A stretch of 64,000 nucleotides of DNA, taken from the NCBI RefSeq assembly GCF_003268775.1, contig NZ_QLSU01000037.1, positions 32,819-96,818 of the forward strand, in the 5' to 3' direction. The position numbers and the translations under genes were made by a program. The notes beneath the pieces are model-generated. The model ran no database searches, was not told the origin of the DNA, and was given only the letters and a program-made list of their open reading frames with translations. This document shows positions 53,573 to 62,078 of the stretch, in pieces. This DNA is from Paraburkholderia unamae (GTDB lineage: Bacteria; Pseudomonadota; Gammaproteobacteria; Burkholderiales; Burkholderiaceae). Each line of letters starts with the position of its first letter. The first letter of the stretch is position 1.

Positions 53573-54709
53573 TTATTTGATGGGGAGAGCGGCATGAACG
53601 GGAGACTGCGTGAAGCGGCCGATCGCGAACGCTTCGATAGGCGTGCTCGTCGCGCCTTCGGTGACGAGTTCGGCCAGCACTTCGCCCACGCCGGGCGCGA
53701 GCAGAAAGCCGCCGCCGGAGAAACCGAAGGCGTGCAGCAGGCGCGGCGTGGTCTGACTGAAGCCGATGATGGGGTTGCTGTCCGGCGTTTCGCCTTCCAC
53801 GCCGCTCCATGTGCGAATGAGGAGTGCGTCGCGCAGGCCGGGCAGCAGCGCGCAGGCGTCGCGCATGACGGCGCGCGTGGTGGCGGTGGAGGGCTGCGCG
53901 TATTCGCCGTCGCCGTGTCCGCGCCCGCCGCCGATCACGCAGTTGCCGCGCTCCACCTGGCGCGCGTAGACGCCGCCGCCATACACGCCCAGGTTGTGCT
54001 GGATGAAGCGCGGCAGCGGCTCGGTCACCCACATGTTCGGATAGATCGGCTTCATCGGCACGGTTTCGCCGAATGCGCCCGCCACTGTATTGGCCCAGGC
54101 GCCCGACGAGTTGATGAGCCAGTCGGCGCTCACGCGCGCGTCGCCCGCGCGCATCTGGAAGCGGCGGCCGTCGAAGCTCAGTTCGCTGAGCGCGGTTTGT
54201 TCCTGCACGTGCGCACCCGCGCGCCGTGCCGCCGCAGCGAAGCCGGGCGAAACGAGGCGCGGATTCGCATGGCCGTCGCTCGCGCAGAGCGCCCCGCCAA
54301 TGGCGGCACGCCCGAGCCATGGGTAGCGGCGGCGAAACGCTTCGCCGCTCATGACCTGCGATTGCACGCCGTAGTCGCTCGCCATTGCGGACCACGCGTG
54401 CAGCGCCTCGATGTCGCTGTCGCGGCGTGCGAGGCGCAAGTGCCCTGAAACGACGAATTCACCGTCGATGCCGATCAGTTCGGGCAAGCGGTTCCATACG
54501 CGCCGCGCGCGCACCGCGAGCGGCAGTTGCTCGGCGCTGCGGCCGTGAGTGCGCACGCCGCCGTAGTTCACGCCGCTTGCCTGCGCGCCGCAAAAGCGCC
54601 GCTCGAACAAGCCGACGCTCACGCCCTGGCGTGCGAGCGCAAGCGCCGCCGACGCGCCCACCAGGCCGCCGCCCGCGATCACCACCTGAAAATGGCGCGT
54701 ATCACTCAT
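53573..54709 (-). CDS. DadA-type FAD-dependent amine/amino-acid dehydrogenase subunit
   Basis: A 378-residue flavoprotein of the D-amino-acid-oxidase fold: FAD-binding GGGLVG at 13-18, VNYGGVRTHGRSAEQLPLAV, LINSSGAWANTVAG and the C-terminal FGFSGGGFLLAPGVGEVLAE. It is the oxidising subunit of a three-part dehydrogenase, like HcnC, OoxB or hydroxyproline dehydrogenase. It overlaps the preceding flavoprotein gene by eight bases. The substrate, probably a secondary amine or D-amino acid, is not known. Confidence 0.9.
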   Translation of the reverse strand: MSDTRHFQVVIAGGGLVGASAALALARQGVSVGLFERRFCGAQASGVNYGGVRTHGRSAEQLPLAVRARRVWNRLPELIGIDGEFVVSGHLRLARRDSDIEALHAWSAMASDYGVQSQVMSGEAFRRRYPWLGRAAIGGALCASDGHANPRLVSPGFAAAARRAGAHVQEQTALSELSFDGRRFQMRAGDARVSADWLINSSGAWANTVAGAFGETVPMKPIYPNMWVTEPLPRFIQHNLGVYGGGVYARQVERGNCVIGGGRGHGDGEYAQPSTATTRAVMRDACALLPGLRDALLIRTWSGVEGETPDSNPIIGFSQTTPRLLHAFGFSGGGFLLAPGVGEVLAELVTEGATSTPIEAFAIGRFTQSPVHAALPIK

Positions 54710-56132
54710 CGTGGGCTTCCTCTTCGACCACCTGCACGCCGTCTTCGAACAACATCGGCGAGATCGGAATGGGTTTGATGGGCGCCTGGCTGCGCAGACG
54801 TCCCACTTCGTGCAACGGCTTGCCGGTCTCCGCGCTCAGGAGCGCCACGGCCGATTCGCCGCACATGCGCCCCTGGCACCGCCCCATGCCGATGCGCGTG
54901 AGCGCTTTCAGGCGATTGACCTCGGTGGCGAAACCGTTGCGTATGCAACTACGCAGCGTGCCCGTATCGACTTCCTCGCATCGGCAGACGATCATGTTGT
55001 CGGGCCAGCTGGCGGCGCAGTTGTCGGGCGGTGCGAAGGCCTGCTCGATGCCTGCGCGAAAGCGCGCAATGCGCTCGAGCTGCTTTTCGAGGGCTGCGGC
55101 GTCGGGGGAATGGGGGGCGCGCGGCGGCTCGATGCCCAGGTCTTCCAGTACCGCGAGCGCGGTGCGGCGGCCCGCGAGTTCGGCGGCGTCGGCGCCCGCG
55201 ATGCCCGCGCCGTCGCCTGCCAGGTAGACGCCTTCAACCGAACTGCGGCCCGCCGCATCGCGCGCGGGCAGCCAGCAGCGATTGAGCGTGTCGAAGGCGA
55301 AGTGGCAGCCCGCGAGATCGGCGAGCTGGGTTTCCGGGCGCAAGCCGTAGCCAAGGCCCACGGCGTCGCACGCGATCGCGTGCTCCTTGCCGTCGGCCGA
55401 GCGCCAGCGGACGTATTCCACGGCCTGCTCGCCGTCGACGCCCGCGAGGGTGACGCCGTGCTCGATGCGTACGCCATGCGCCTTGAGCCACGCGACGTAA
55501 TACATGCCCTTGGCCAAGGTGCCCGGCTGGTTGAGCAGCTTCGGCGCGGCGGCGGCCTGGCGCGCGAACGGGCTCGTGTCGAGCACGGCGGCCACTTGTG
55601 CGCCCGCTTTCGCGTACTGGTAAGCGACCAGATAGAGCAGCGGCCCGGTGCCCGCGAACACGGTGCGCGCGCCGATGGCGCAGCCCTGCGCCTTGAGCGC
55701 GACCTGCGCGCCGCCGGGCGTATACACGCCCGGCAGCGTCCAGCCGGGCAGCGGCACGATGCGGTCGGTCGCGCCGCTCGCGATAAGCAGATGCGACCAG
55801 GGCACGCTCGCTTCGCGGCCTTCGCACAAGGTGTCGAGCCGCCCCGGCTCGCACGACCACGCGAGCGTGTCGGGACGGTAGTCGATTTTCGGCAGCAGAT
55901 CGGCCATGGCGTTGTGCACGGCGTCGGCCTTCTTCGCTTCGAAGCCGTAAAGCGTGGCTTTCGATCGCGCGAAGCCCGCGCCCGCAGCGGGCTGGCGGTA
56001 GATCTGGCCGCCCCAGCGCGCGTTTTCGTCGATCACGGTGGGGCGCAGGCCCGCGGCCACGAGCGTTTGCGCGGCGCGGATGCCCGCCGGCCCCGCGCCC
56101 ACGATGACGATGCGAGTCGGTGTCGCGTTCAT
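54702..56132 (-). CDS. Pyridine-nucleotide-disulfide-type flavoprotein with BFD [2Fe-2S] domain (HcnB/OoxA-like)
   Basis: A 476-residue protein. GAGPAG at 12-17 binds FAD and a second dinucleotide fold starts near 155 (VFAGTGPLLYLVAYQYAKAG). The C-terminal BFD-type domain has Cys383, Cys385, Cys419 and Cys424 (CRCEE... GMGRCQGRMCG), ligands for a [2Fe-2S] centre. This is the electron-transfer subunit of HcnABC/OoxAB-type dehydrogenases. Its start overlaps the ferredoxin subunit stop by four bases (ATGA). Confidence 0.92.
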   Translation of the reverse strand: MNATPTRIVIVGAGPAGIRAAQTLVAAGLRPTVIDENARWGGQIYRQPAAGAGFARSKATLYGFEAKKADAVHNAMADLLPKIDYRPDTLAWSCEPGRLDTLCEGREASVPWSHLLIASGATDRIVPLPGWTLPGVYTPGGAQVALKAQGCAIGARTVFAGTGPLLYLVAYQYAKAGAQVAAVLDTSPFARQAAAAPKLLNQPGTLAKGMYYVAWLKAHGVRIEHGVTLAGVDGEQAVEYVRWRSADGKEHAIACDAVGLGYGLRPETQLADLAGCHFAFDTLNRCWLPARDAAGRSSVEGVYLAGDGAGIAGADAAELAGRRTALAVLEDLGIEPPRAPHSPDAAALEKQLERIARFRAGIEQAFAPPDNCAASWPDNMIVCRCEEVDTGTLRSCIRNGFATEVNRLKALTRIGMGRCQGRMCGESAVALLSAETGKPLHEVGRLRSQAPIKPIPISPMLFEDGVQVVEEEAHDE

Positions 56133-56458
56133 TGCGCACCGCCTTCGGCATCCGTGCCGAAGCGCGTACGCACGCGCATGCCTTCGCGTAGCGGCGTCGA
56201 GCAGGCGCGCAGGCGCGTGCCGTCCTCGCTGCGCACCCAGCAGTCCTGGCACGCGCCGATCAGGCAGAAGCCCGCGCGCGGCGCGCCGCTGAATTCGCTG
56301 CGGCGCACGTGGCGCTGCTGCGTGAGGATGGCGGTGAGTAGCGTGTCGCCCGCGAGCGCCTCGACTTCAACGCCGTCGAGAACGAAGGTGACGCTCGCGC
56401 GCGCGGTCTCGGCAACGCGGACGAACTGGGCAAGGGGATGCGGCGTGACGGTGCTCAT
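56129..56458 (-). CDS. [2Fe-2S] ferredoxin-type subunit (HcnA/OoxA N-terminal-like)
   Basis: A 109-residue 2Fe-2S protein with Cys65, Cys70, Cys73 and Cys86 in GFCLIGACQDC... RACS, the pattern of the small HcnA-like subunit. It completes the three-subunit dehydrogenase with the two flavoproteins after it; ATGA overlap couples it to the next gene. It transfers electrons toward the quinone pool or a partner oxidase. It begins 58 bases after the last permease gene. Confidence 0.92.
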   Translation of the reverse strand: MSTVTPHPLAQFVRVAETARASVTFVLDGVEVEALAGDTLLTAILTQQRHVRRSEFSGAPRAGFCLIGACQDCWVRSEDGTRLRACSTPLREGMRVRTRFGTDAEGGAQ

Positions 56459-56516
56459 GAGAAGTCGGTTGCCTGGCAGCGTGATTCGAACTTTCGAAAG
56501 GGAGGCGGGGCGGCGT

Positions 56517-57311
56517 TCAGTGCTGCCCGATCAGGATGCGGTTCAGGCCGTACACGCGATCGAGCAGCAGCATCGCGCCCGCCGTGATGAAGATCACGAG
56601 CGCGGAGACGGAGGCCATCATCGGGTCGATCGATTCGGTCGCGTACATGTACATGCGCACGGGCAGCGTGACGGTTTGCGGCGAAGTCACGAAGATCGAC
56701 ATCGTCAGTTCATCGAAGCTGTTGATGAACGCGAGCAGCCAGCCGCCGGTGATGCCGGGCACGATCATCGGCAGCGTGACGCGGCGAAAGGTGGTCCACG
56801 CGTTCGCGCCGAGCGAAGCGGCCGCATGCTCGATGCTGCGGTCGAGGCCGCTGACCGAGGCGAGCACGAGCCGCATGACGAACGGCGTGATGATGATCAT
56901 GTGCGCGAGAATCAGCCACGCGAACGAGCCGGTTGCGCCGATCAGCGCGAAGAATCGCAGCAAGGCGATGCCGAGCACGAGCCCCGGAATCACGAGCGGC
57001 GAGAGCAGCAGCGCGCTGAGAAAGCCGCGGCCCGGAAAGCGCGCGCGGCCGATCGCGAGTCCCGCGGGCAGCGCGACGACGAGCGAGAGCGTGGCCGAGG
57101 CGAACGCGAGCTTGAGGCTGTTGAAGAACGCGCTGATGAAGTCCGGGTAGTCGAGAATCGCGCGGAACCAGCGCAGCGAGAGGCCGTGCGTGGGCAGCGT
57201 CAAGGTTTCGTCGGGCGTGAAGGCCACGAGAATGACGATGACGAGCGGCGCCAGCACGAACAGGATGACGAAGCTGTGGAACGTGAGAGCGAGCGGTCCG
57301 TTTTTACGCAT
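56517..57311 (-). CDS. ABC transporter permease 2 (PotC type)
   Basis: A 264-residue permease with six helices; the EAA loop is EHAAASLGANAWTTFRRVTLP and the family pattern LAFINSFDELTMSIFVTSP is clear, as in PotC. It works with the PotB-type permease before it, the ATPase and the binding protein of the same operon in amine or opine uptake. Confidence 0.92.
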   Translation of the reverse strand: MRKNGPLALTFHSFVILFVLAPLVIVILVAFTPDETLTLPTHGLSLRWFRAILDYPDFISAFFNSLKLAFASATLSLVVALPAGLAIGRARFPGRGFLSALLLSPLVIPGLVLGIALLRFFALIGATGSFAWLILAHMIIITPFVMRLVLASVSGLDRSIEHAAASLGANAWTTFRRVTLPMIVPGITGGWLLAFINSFDELTMSIFVTSPQTVTLPVRMYMYATESIDPMMASVSALVIFITAGAMLLLDRVYGLNRILIGQH

Positions 57312-57338
57312 GATGTGTTTTCCTGGCGATGCCGCGCA

Positions 57339-58268
57339 TTAGCCCATGCTGCGCGCGTAGCGGCGCTCGAGCACGCGATAGTAGGTGAGCATCACGATCA
57401 GATTGGCCACGAGCAGGAGTACGGCGATCGTCGCGCCGAGCGGCCAGTTCATCGAGCTCAGGAACTGGTCGTACACGGCCGTGGCCGCGACTTTCAGGCG
57501 GCGGCCGCCCAGCAGGCCCGGAATCGCGAAAGCGCTCGCGGAGAGGCCGAACACCATGAGGCTGCCCGAGAGAATGCCGGGCATGAGTTGCGGCAGCACG
57601 ATGCGGCGCAGGGTGATGAAGGGCGAGGCCATCAGCGAGAGCGCCGCGTTCTCGGTTTGCGGGTCGAGGCGTTGCAGCGCGGTCCACACCGGAATCACCA
57701 TGAACGGCAGCATGACGTGCACGAGCGCGATGACGATGGCGAAGGTCGTGTATTCGAGCTTGAAGGGGCCCGCGCCGAACAGGCCGAAGAACTGGTTGAC
57801 GAGGCCGTTCATGTTGAGCAGCATGCTCCAGCCGAACGCGCGCACCACCACGGAAACGAGCAATGGCGCGAGGATCGCGAGCAGAAAGAGCGAGCGCCAC
57901 GGGTCGCGCATGCGCGAAAGGATATAGGCCTCGGGCGTGCCGATCACGACGCACAGCAGCGTAGTGAGCGCGGCAATGCCGAAGGTGCGCGCAAAGATCG
58001 TATGAAAGTACGACGAGCCCAGCACTTCTATGTAGTTATGCAGATCGAATGCGGCAATCGGTCCGCTCGACGGATCGAAGCGGTAGAACGTGAGCGCGAA
58101 CGTCATGCCGAGCGGCACGAGCACGAGCGCCGAGAACAGCAGCAGCGCGGGGGCGCTCATGAGCCACAGCGGCAGGTAGGCCTGCCAGCCGGCGCGCATC
58201 GCCGTGCGCGCGGCGCGCTGCGGGGCGGGTTGCGGCGAAGGTTTGGAAGCGGGCAGCGAGCTAGACAC
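57339..58268 (-). CDS. ABC transporter permease 1 (PotB type)
   Basis: A 309-residue permease with six helices (first LWLMSAPALLLFSALVLVPL) and an EAA loop ENAALSLMASPFITLRRIVL. I start at GTG 58268, seven bases after AGGAGG; this overlaps the ATPase stop by eight bases and leaves a 25-residue polar N-terminus. The open frame upstream runs inside the ATPase gene and gives a non-permease sequence. Confidence 0.9.
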   Translation of the reverse strand: MSSSLPASKPSPQPAPQRAARTAMRAGWQAYLPLWLMSAPALLLFSALVLVPLGMTFALTFYRFDPSSGPIAAFDLHNYIEVLGSSYFHTIFARTFGIAALTTLLCVVIGTPEAYILSRMRDPWRSLFLLAILAPLLVSVVVRAFGWSMLLNMNGLVNQFFGLFGAGPFKLEYTTFAIVIALVHVMLPFMVIPVWTALQRLDPQTENAALSLMASPFITLRRIVLPQLMPGILSGSLMVFGLSASAFAIPGLLGGRRLKVAATAVYDQFLSSMNWPLGATIAVLLLVANLIVMLTYYRVLERRYARSMG

Positions 58269-59352
58269 GGGCGCCCTCCTGCGGGATGAAGCGGATCGCG
58301 TCGCTATGCCAGTCGATGCCCACCTGGTCGCCTTCGGCAAGCGGCTCCCGGCCTTCGTTCTGGCAGCACACGAGCATTTCGCCCGCGCGGCTGTCGAGCC
58401 GGTAAAGCCACTGGCTGCCGAGGAAGAAGCGGCTCGTCACGCGGCCCGCAAGGCGCCCCGCGCCGTGCGCGCACAGCTTGAGCTTTTCGGGGCGGATGCA
58501 CAGCGTGATCGCGTCGCCCACATCCACGGCGCGAGCGTGCCCGGACAGTTGCGCCGTCGAGCCCGTTTCCGCGAGATCGTTGCCGAGGTCCACGCGTATC
58601 GTGTCGCCCTCGCGCGCGACGATGCGGCCCGCGAGCATGTTGGCCTTGCCGATGAAGCGCGAGACGAAATCGTTTTCGGGCCGCTCGTACGCGCGATACG
58701 GCGTGTCGACCTGAGTGATGCGGCCGTTCTCCATCACGACCACGCGGTCGCTGATCGAAAGCGCTTCGGACTGGTCGTGCGTCACCATCAACGTGGTCGT
58801 GCCAATCTTGCGCTGAATGGCGCGCAATTCGAACTGCATGTCTTCGCGCAGCTTGGCGTCGAGATTGGACATCGGCTCGTCGAGCAGCAGTACGGGCGGC
58901 GCGATCACGATGGCGCGCGCGATCGCCACGCGCTGGCGCTGGCCGCCTGAAAGCTCGCGCGGAAAGCGGTGCGCGTAGGCGTCGAGGCGCACGAGCGCGA
59001 GCGCCTCGCGAATGCGCTCCTTGCGCTCGCTCTTGTCGACGCCGCGCATTTCGAGGCCGAAGCTCACGTTCTGCTCCACGCTCATGTGCGGGAACAGCGC
59101 ATAGCTCTGGAACACGATGCCGAGGCCGCGCTTGTTCGGCGGCATGTGGGTGATGTCGCGGCCGTCGAGCGTGATGCGGCCGCGCGTGGTTTCCACGAAG
59201 CCCGCGATCATTTGCAGCGTCGTGGTCTTGCCGCAACCCGAGGGGCCGAGCAGCGAGACGAACTCGCCTTTTTCCACCGAGAGATTGACGCCGGTGACCG
59301 CTTGCAGGTCGCCGAACGATTTCGATACATCGGTCAGGGTGAGGAACGACAT
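58261..59352 (-). CDS. ABC transporter ATPase (PotA type)
   Basis: A 363-residue ATPase with Walker A GPSGCGKTT (36-44), signature LSGGQRQRVAIARAIV, Walker B LLLDEPMSNLD and VTHDQSEA. A C-terminal TOBE domain (ITLCIRPEKLKLC) places it with PotA/FbpC-type importers. First gene of the operon; GGAAGA precedes ATG 59352. The upstream region carries IclR-type repeats. Confidence 0.93.
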   Translation of the reverse strand: MSFLTLTDVSKSFGDLQAVTGVNLSVEKGEFVSLLGPSGCGKTTTLQMIAGFVETTRGRITLDGRDITHMPPNKRGLGIVFQSYALFPHMSVEQNVSFGLEMRGVDKSERKERIREALALVRLDAYAHRFPRELSGGQRQRVAIARAIVIAPPVLLLDEPMSNLDAKLREDMQFELRAIQRKIGTTTLMVTHDQSEALSISDRVVVMENGRITQVDTPYRAYERPENDFVSRFIGKANMLAGRIVAREGDTIRVDLGNDLAETGSTAQLSGHARAVDVGDAITLCIRPEKLKLCAHGAGRLAGRVTSRFFLGSQWLYRLDSRAGEMLVCCQNEGREPLAEGDQVGIDWHSDAIRFIPQEGARV

Positions 59353-59429
59353 GGTCTGGTCTTCCAGTGCATTGGGTGCGCTTCGCATCCGTTGAATCGG
59401 TTGCATTGCCTGAAAGCGACTCTAGCTAG

Positions 59430-59441
59430 CCAAATTTTTGG
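59430..59441. promoter_or_regulatory. Short palindrome upstream of the amine operon
   Basis: CCAAATTTTTGG has 5-base arms, CCAAA and TTTGG, around TT, next to a TTGACG box read on the minus strand (59448 to 59443). It lies 78 bases before the ATPase start. It may be part of the promoter or a protein site; support is weak. Confidence 0.3.
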
Positions 59442-59484
59442 TCGTCAATTTAAAATTCCATCGAGCGATAGAAATCTGGCATAT

Positions 59485-59501
59485 ATTCCGATTAATGGAA
59501 T
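59485..59501. promoter_or_regulatory. IclR-type operator, copy 1
   Basis: ATTCCGATTAATGGAAT: 5-base arms ATTCC and GGAAT around seven bases. It lies 133 bases before the amine-operon start. It shares 14 of 17 bases with copy 2 beside the iclR start. Confidence 0.75.
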
Positions 59502-59639
59502 GTATAGCGGAATCCATGCTTGAACTATTTCATCAGGCGATCCTCGGGAAATCCCTGAATGCGTTGAGCGCCGCATGGGCGGTGCAAACCGGGGCCCGGC
59601 TTCAACCCACGCGCCCATCCGTATGAGCTTTCGGCGGGT

Positions 59640-59656
59640 ATTCCGCTGAATGGAAT
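59640..59656. promoter_or_regulatory. IclR-type operator, copy 2
   Basis: ATTCCGCTGAATGGAAT, the same architecture as copy 1, ending 14 bases before the iclR ATG. Binding here would allow autoregulation. The arms match the GGAA-containing half-sites of many IclR operators. Confidence 0.75.
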
Positions 59657-59670
59657 AAATCGAGGGAAAC

Positions 59671-60534
59671 ATGGCGGCAATGGAAGAGAAAAGTGGAAGC
59701 CACGGCGACGACGCGCGCGGCGCGGGCGTCTTGCAGCGCGCGTTCGCGCTGATCCGCGCGCTCGGTGAAAGCCAGGCGGAAGGCAGCCGCGTGACGGCGC
59801 TCGCCAAGGCCGTGGGTCTCACGCAGGCCACCGTGCATCGGCTCTTGCAGGGGTTGATCGCCGAAGGTGTGGTCGAGCAGGACGAAGGCACGAAACGCTA
59901 TCGCCTGAGCGTGGACTTTTTCGCGCTCGCGGCGCAGGCGGGCAACCCGAGCGGCATGCGCACGTTGTGCCGTCCCGCGCTGCTGCGCCTGTGCGCAAGC
60001 CTTGGCGACACGATTTTCCTGCTCGTGAAAAGCAGCTTCGACGCCGTGTGTCTCGACATGTGCGAAGGGCCGTTTCCGATCCGCTCGTTCACGGGCGACA
60101 TTGGCGGGCGCGTCGCGCTGGGCGTGGGGCAGGGGAGCCTGGCGATTCTGGCGTTCCAGCCCGAGGCGGAGCGCGAGGAGATCATTCGCTTCAACGTGCC
60201 GCGCCTGCGCAGCTACGGCGTGCTGGACGAGGTGTACCTGCGCACGGAGATCGAGCGCGTGCGCAAGCTCGGCTACGCCGGGCGCAATACCGGTGTGCTG
60301 GAGGGCATGGCGGGCGTGGCCGTGCCGATTCTCGACCGCACCGGCTGCGCGGTGGGCGCGCTGAGCGTGGGCACGCTGGCCGCGCGGCTGACCGAGGACC
60401 GGCTGCCCACCATCGTCGAATTGCTCAGGCGCCAGGCGGAACTCATCGGGCCGCAGACGAATCCGTTCGACGTGGCGGTGCGCCGTCCCATGCATGGCCT
60501 CACGCGCGCCATGACGACGCAACCGTTGGCGTGA
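59671..60534 (+). CDS. IclR-family transcriptional regulator
   Basis: A 287-residue protein: a winged helix-turn-helix at about 16-80 (VTALAKAVGLTQATVHRLLQ) and an IclR ligand domain (about 95-265; GVGQGSLAILAFQPEAEREE, YGVLDEVYLRTEIERVRKLG, GVAVPILDRTGCAVGALSV). It is divergent from the amine transport/dehydrogenase operon, with two copies of a 17-base palindrome between, so it probably controls both. GAGGGAAAC precedes ATG 59671. Confidence 0.93.
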   Translation: MAAMEEKSGSHGDDARGAGVLQRAFALIRALGESQAEGSRVTALAKAVGLTQATVHRLLQGLIAEGVVEQDEGTKRYRLSVDFFALAAQAGNPSGMRTLCRPALLRLCASLGDTIFLLVKSSFDAVCLDMCEGPFPIRSFTGDIGGRVALGVGQGSLAILAFQPEAEREEIIRFNVPRLRSYGVLDEVYLRTEIERVRKLGYAGRNTGVLEGMAGVAVPILDRTGCAVGALSVGTLAARLTEDRLPTIVELLRRQAELIGPQTNPFDVAVRRPMHGLTRAMTTQPLA

Positions 60535-61042
60535 GCCGCGCGCGATCGTGAGGGGCTCGTTAGAACGGATTCCTGACTAAATCGCGGAATCGATGTTGAT
60601 TCGCGTTCGCAGGGCGCCTGGCGAGTTTCCCGGTTCGTCGCGGGCATGTTGCATTGCGCAATCCACGAGTATGTTCGGACGAAAATCGGCCGTGGGGTGT
60701 TGTCATCCGCATACGGCTTGGTTTTGGCGTAAACGGCCGGGACGCTGTTCGTAGACTGGAGTCGGTGTGCTGACGGCAGTTTGCCGAGGTGGACTTTTGC
60801 GGTCCATCACAGCGCGAGCGACGAACCCGAAACAAGCGTGGAAGCGCATGCAGCGCCGTGTGACTGCGCAAGCACCCGGCAATCGGGATAACAGGGAATA
60901 ACACCGCCGCGTGAACTGTCGTATCGGGCACACACGCCGTTGCCATGTCGAAGAGAAGCCATTGAGGAGCGTGGGCGCCGGGGGAAAGTGGGAGCGCGTG
61001 CTGGATCCCGCGGCGCTTGCAGTGAGAAAAGACCGGTGACCG
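60535..61042. other. Intergenic region
   Basis: 508 bases between iclR and the FemAB-like gene. It holds a 10-base palindrome ATTGCGCAAT at 60653-60662 and no clear gene. Open frames on the minus strand are shadows of high GC without ribosome-binding sites. The promoter of the next gene should be here but I could not place it. Confidence 0.5.
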
Positions 61043-62044
61043 ATGACGACCATAAACGACCGGACGTTGCCCGTTGTTGAGCGACCGGCAGGCACGTTTG
61101 CGCCGGTGCCCGCTCGCGCGGCGCATTCGATCTTCCATGAGCGCTGGTGGCTCGATATCGCCACGCAAGGCGACTGGAAGCTTGCCGCGGTAAGGCAGAA
61201 CGACGAGATCGTTGGCGAGATGCCGTACGCGATCTGGCGCACGCGCCTATGGCGTATTTCGCATCTGCCGCCGCTCACGCGCACGCTCGGCCCCGTGATC
61301 CAGCCGGTGACTGGCAGCGAGGCCCGCCAGCGGCATCACACGCTCGATGTCACCGCGCAGCTCATCGATCAGTTGCCCGAGTGTGACAGCTTTTTCCAGG
61401 TGCTCGACCCGAGCGTGGACGATGCGCTCGCCTTCGCGCTGCACGGCTTCACGGTCTCGGCGCGCTACACGTTCCGCATTGACGCGCGCACGACGGCCGA
61501 CGAAGCGTGGTCTCGTTTGAACAGCAAGACGCGCAATGTGATCCGCAGCGCTTCGCGTGAATTGACGATCCTGCCGGACCTCTCGCCCGACGAATTCCTG
61601 GCGTTCTATGACGCGAATCTCGCCGCGCGCTCGCGCACCAATGCCTATGGGGATGCCGTCATGCGCCAGCTCGTCAACGCATTCGTCGAGCGCAATGCGG
61701 GCACGCTGATGGGCGCGTACGGGACGGACGGGAAGCTCGTCGCCGCGGTCGGGCTCGTGTGGGACCATCGGGCGATGTATTACCTGCTGTCGTCAAGGGT
61801 GCGGGACGCGCACTGCGGCTCCATCAGTCTCTTGCTGTGGACCGCCATTGTCCGCGCGCTGGAGCGCAGGCTCACGTTCGACTTCGACGGCTTTTCGAGC
61901 CCATCTACGTTCAGCTTTCTCAACGGCTTCGGCGCGACGCTCACGCAGCGCCTGGGCGTCGAGCGGCAGCGCACCGTGTATCTGTTGACGCGCACGCTCA
62001 AACGCCGGCTCGCGCCGGCACGCGTATTCGCCCCCAATCTATAA
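61043..62044 (+). CDS. FemAB/GNAT-like acyltransferase
   Basis: A 333-residue soluble protein of the FemAB-related acetyltransferase group. It shows IFHERWWLDIATQGDWKLAA near the start, GEMPYAIWRTRLWRISHLPP, then an acyltransferase half with LVAAVGLVWDHRAMYYLLSS and DFDGFSSPSTFSFLNGFGAT. Such proteins act on polysaccharides or lipid-linked sugars, often beside glycosyltransferases, as here. The exact acyl group is unknown. It converges on the GT4 gene 34 bases away. Confidence 0.82.
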   Translation: MTTINDRTLPVVERPAGTFAPVPARAAHSIFHERWWLDIATQGDWKLAAVRQNDEIVGEMPYAIWRTRLWRISHLPPLTRTLGPVIQPVTGSEARQRHHTLDVTAQLIDQLPECDSFFQVLDPSVDDALAFALHGFTVSARYTFRIDARTTADEAWSRLNSKTRNVIRSASRELTILPDLSPDEFLAFYDANLAARSRTNAYGDAVMRQLVNAFVERNAGTLMGAYGTDGKLVAAVGLVWDHRAMYYLLSSRVRDAHCGSISLLLWTAIVRALERRLTFDFDGFSSPSTFSFLNGFGATLTQRLGVERQRTVYLLTRTLKRRLAPARVFAPNL

Positions 62045-62078
62045 GACCTTGAAAGCCTGGTGGATTGCGGACTGCGAA

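Noticed and set aside
54711..58289. A 1192-codon open frame on the plus strand
   Set aside because: It lies antisense to five well-supported genes of the amine operon. Its product is dominated by Arg, His, Glu and Gln and has no domain pattern. Long shadow frames are expected at this GC content.
60653..60662. ATTGCGCAAT palindrome
   Set aside because: Ten bases of simple palindrome without a nearby regulator site partner are expected by chance; no functional claim is made.
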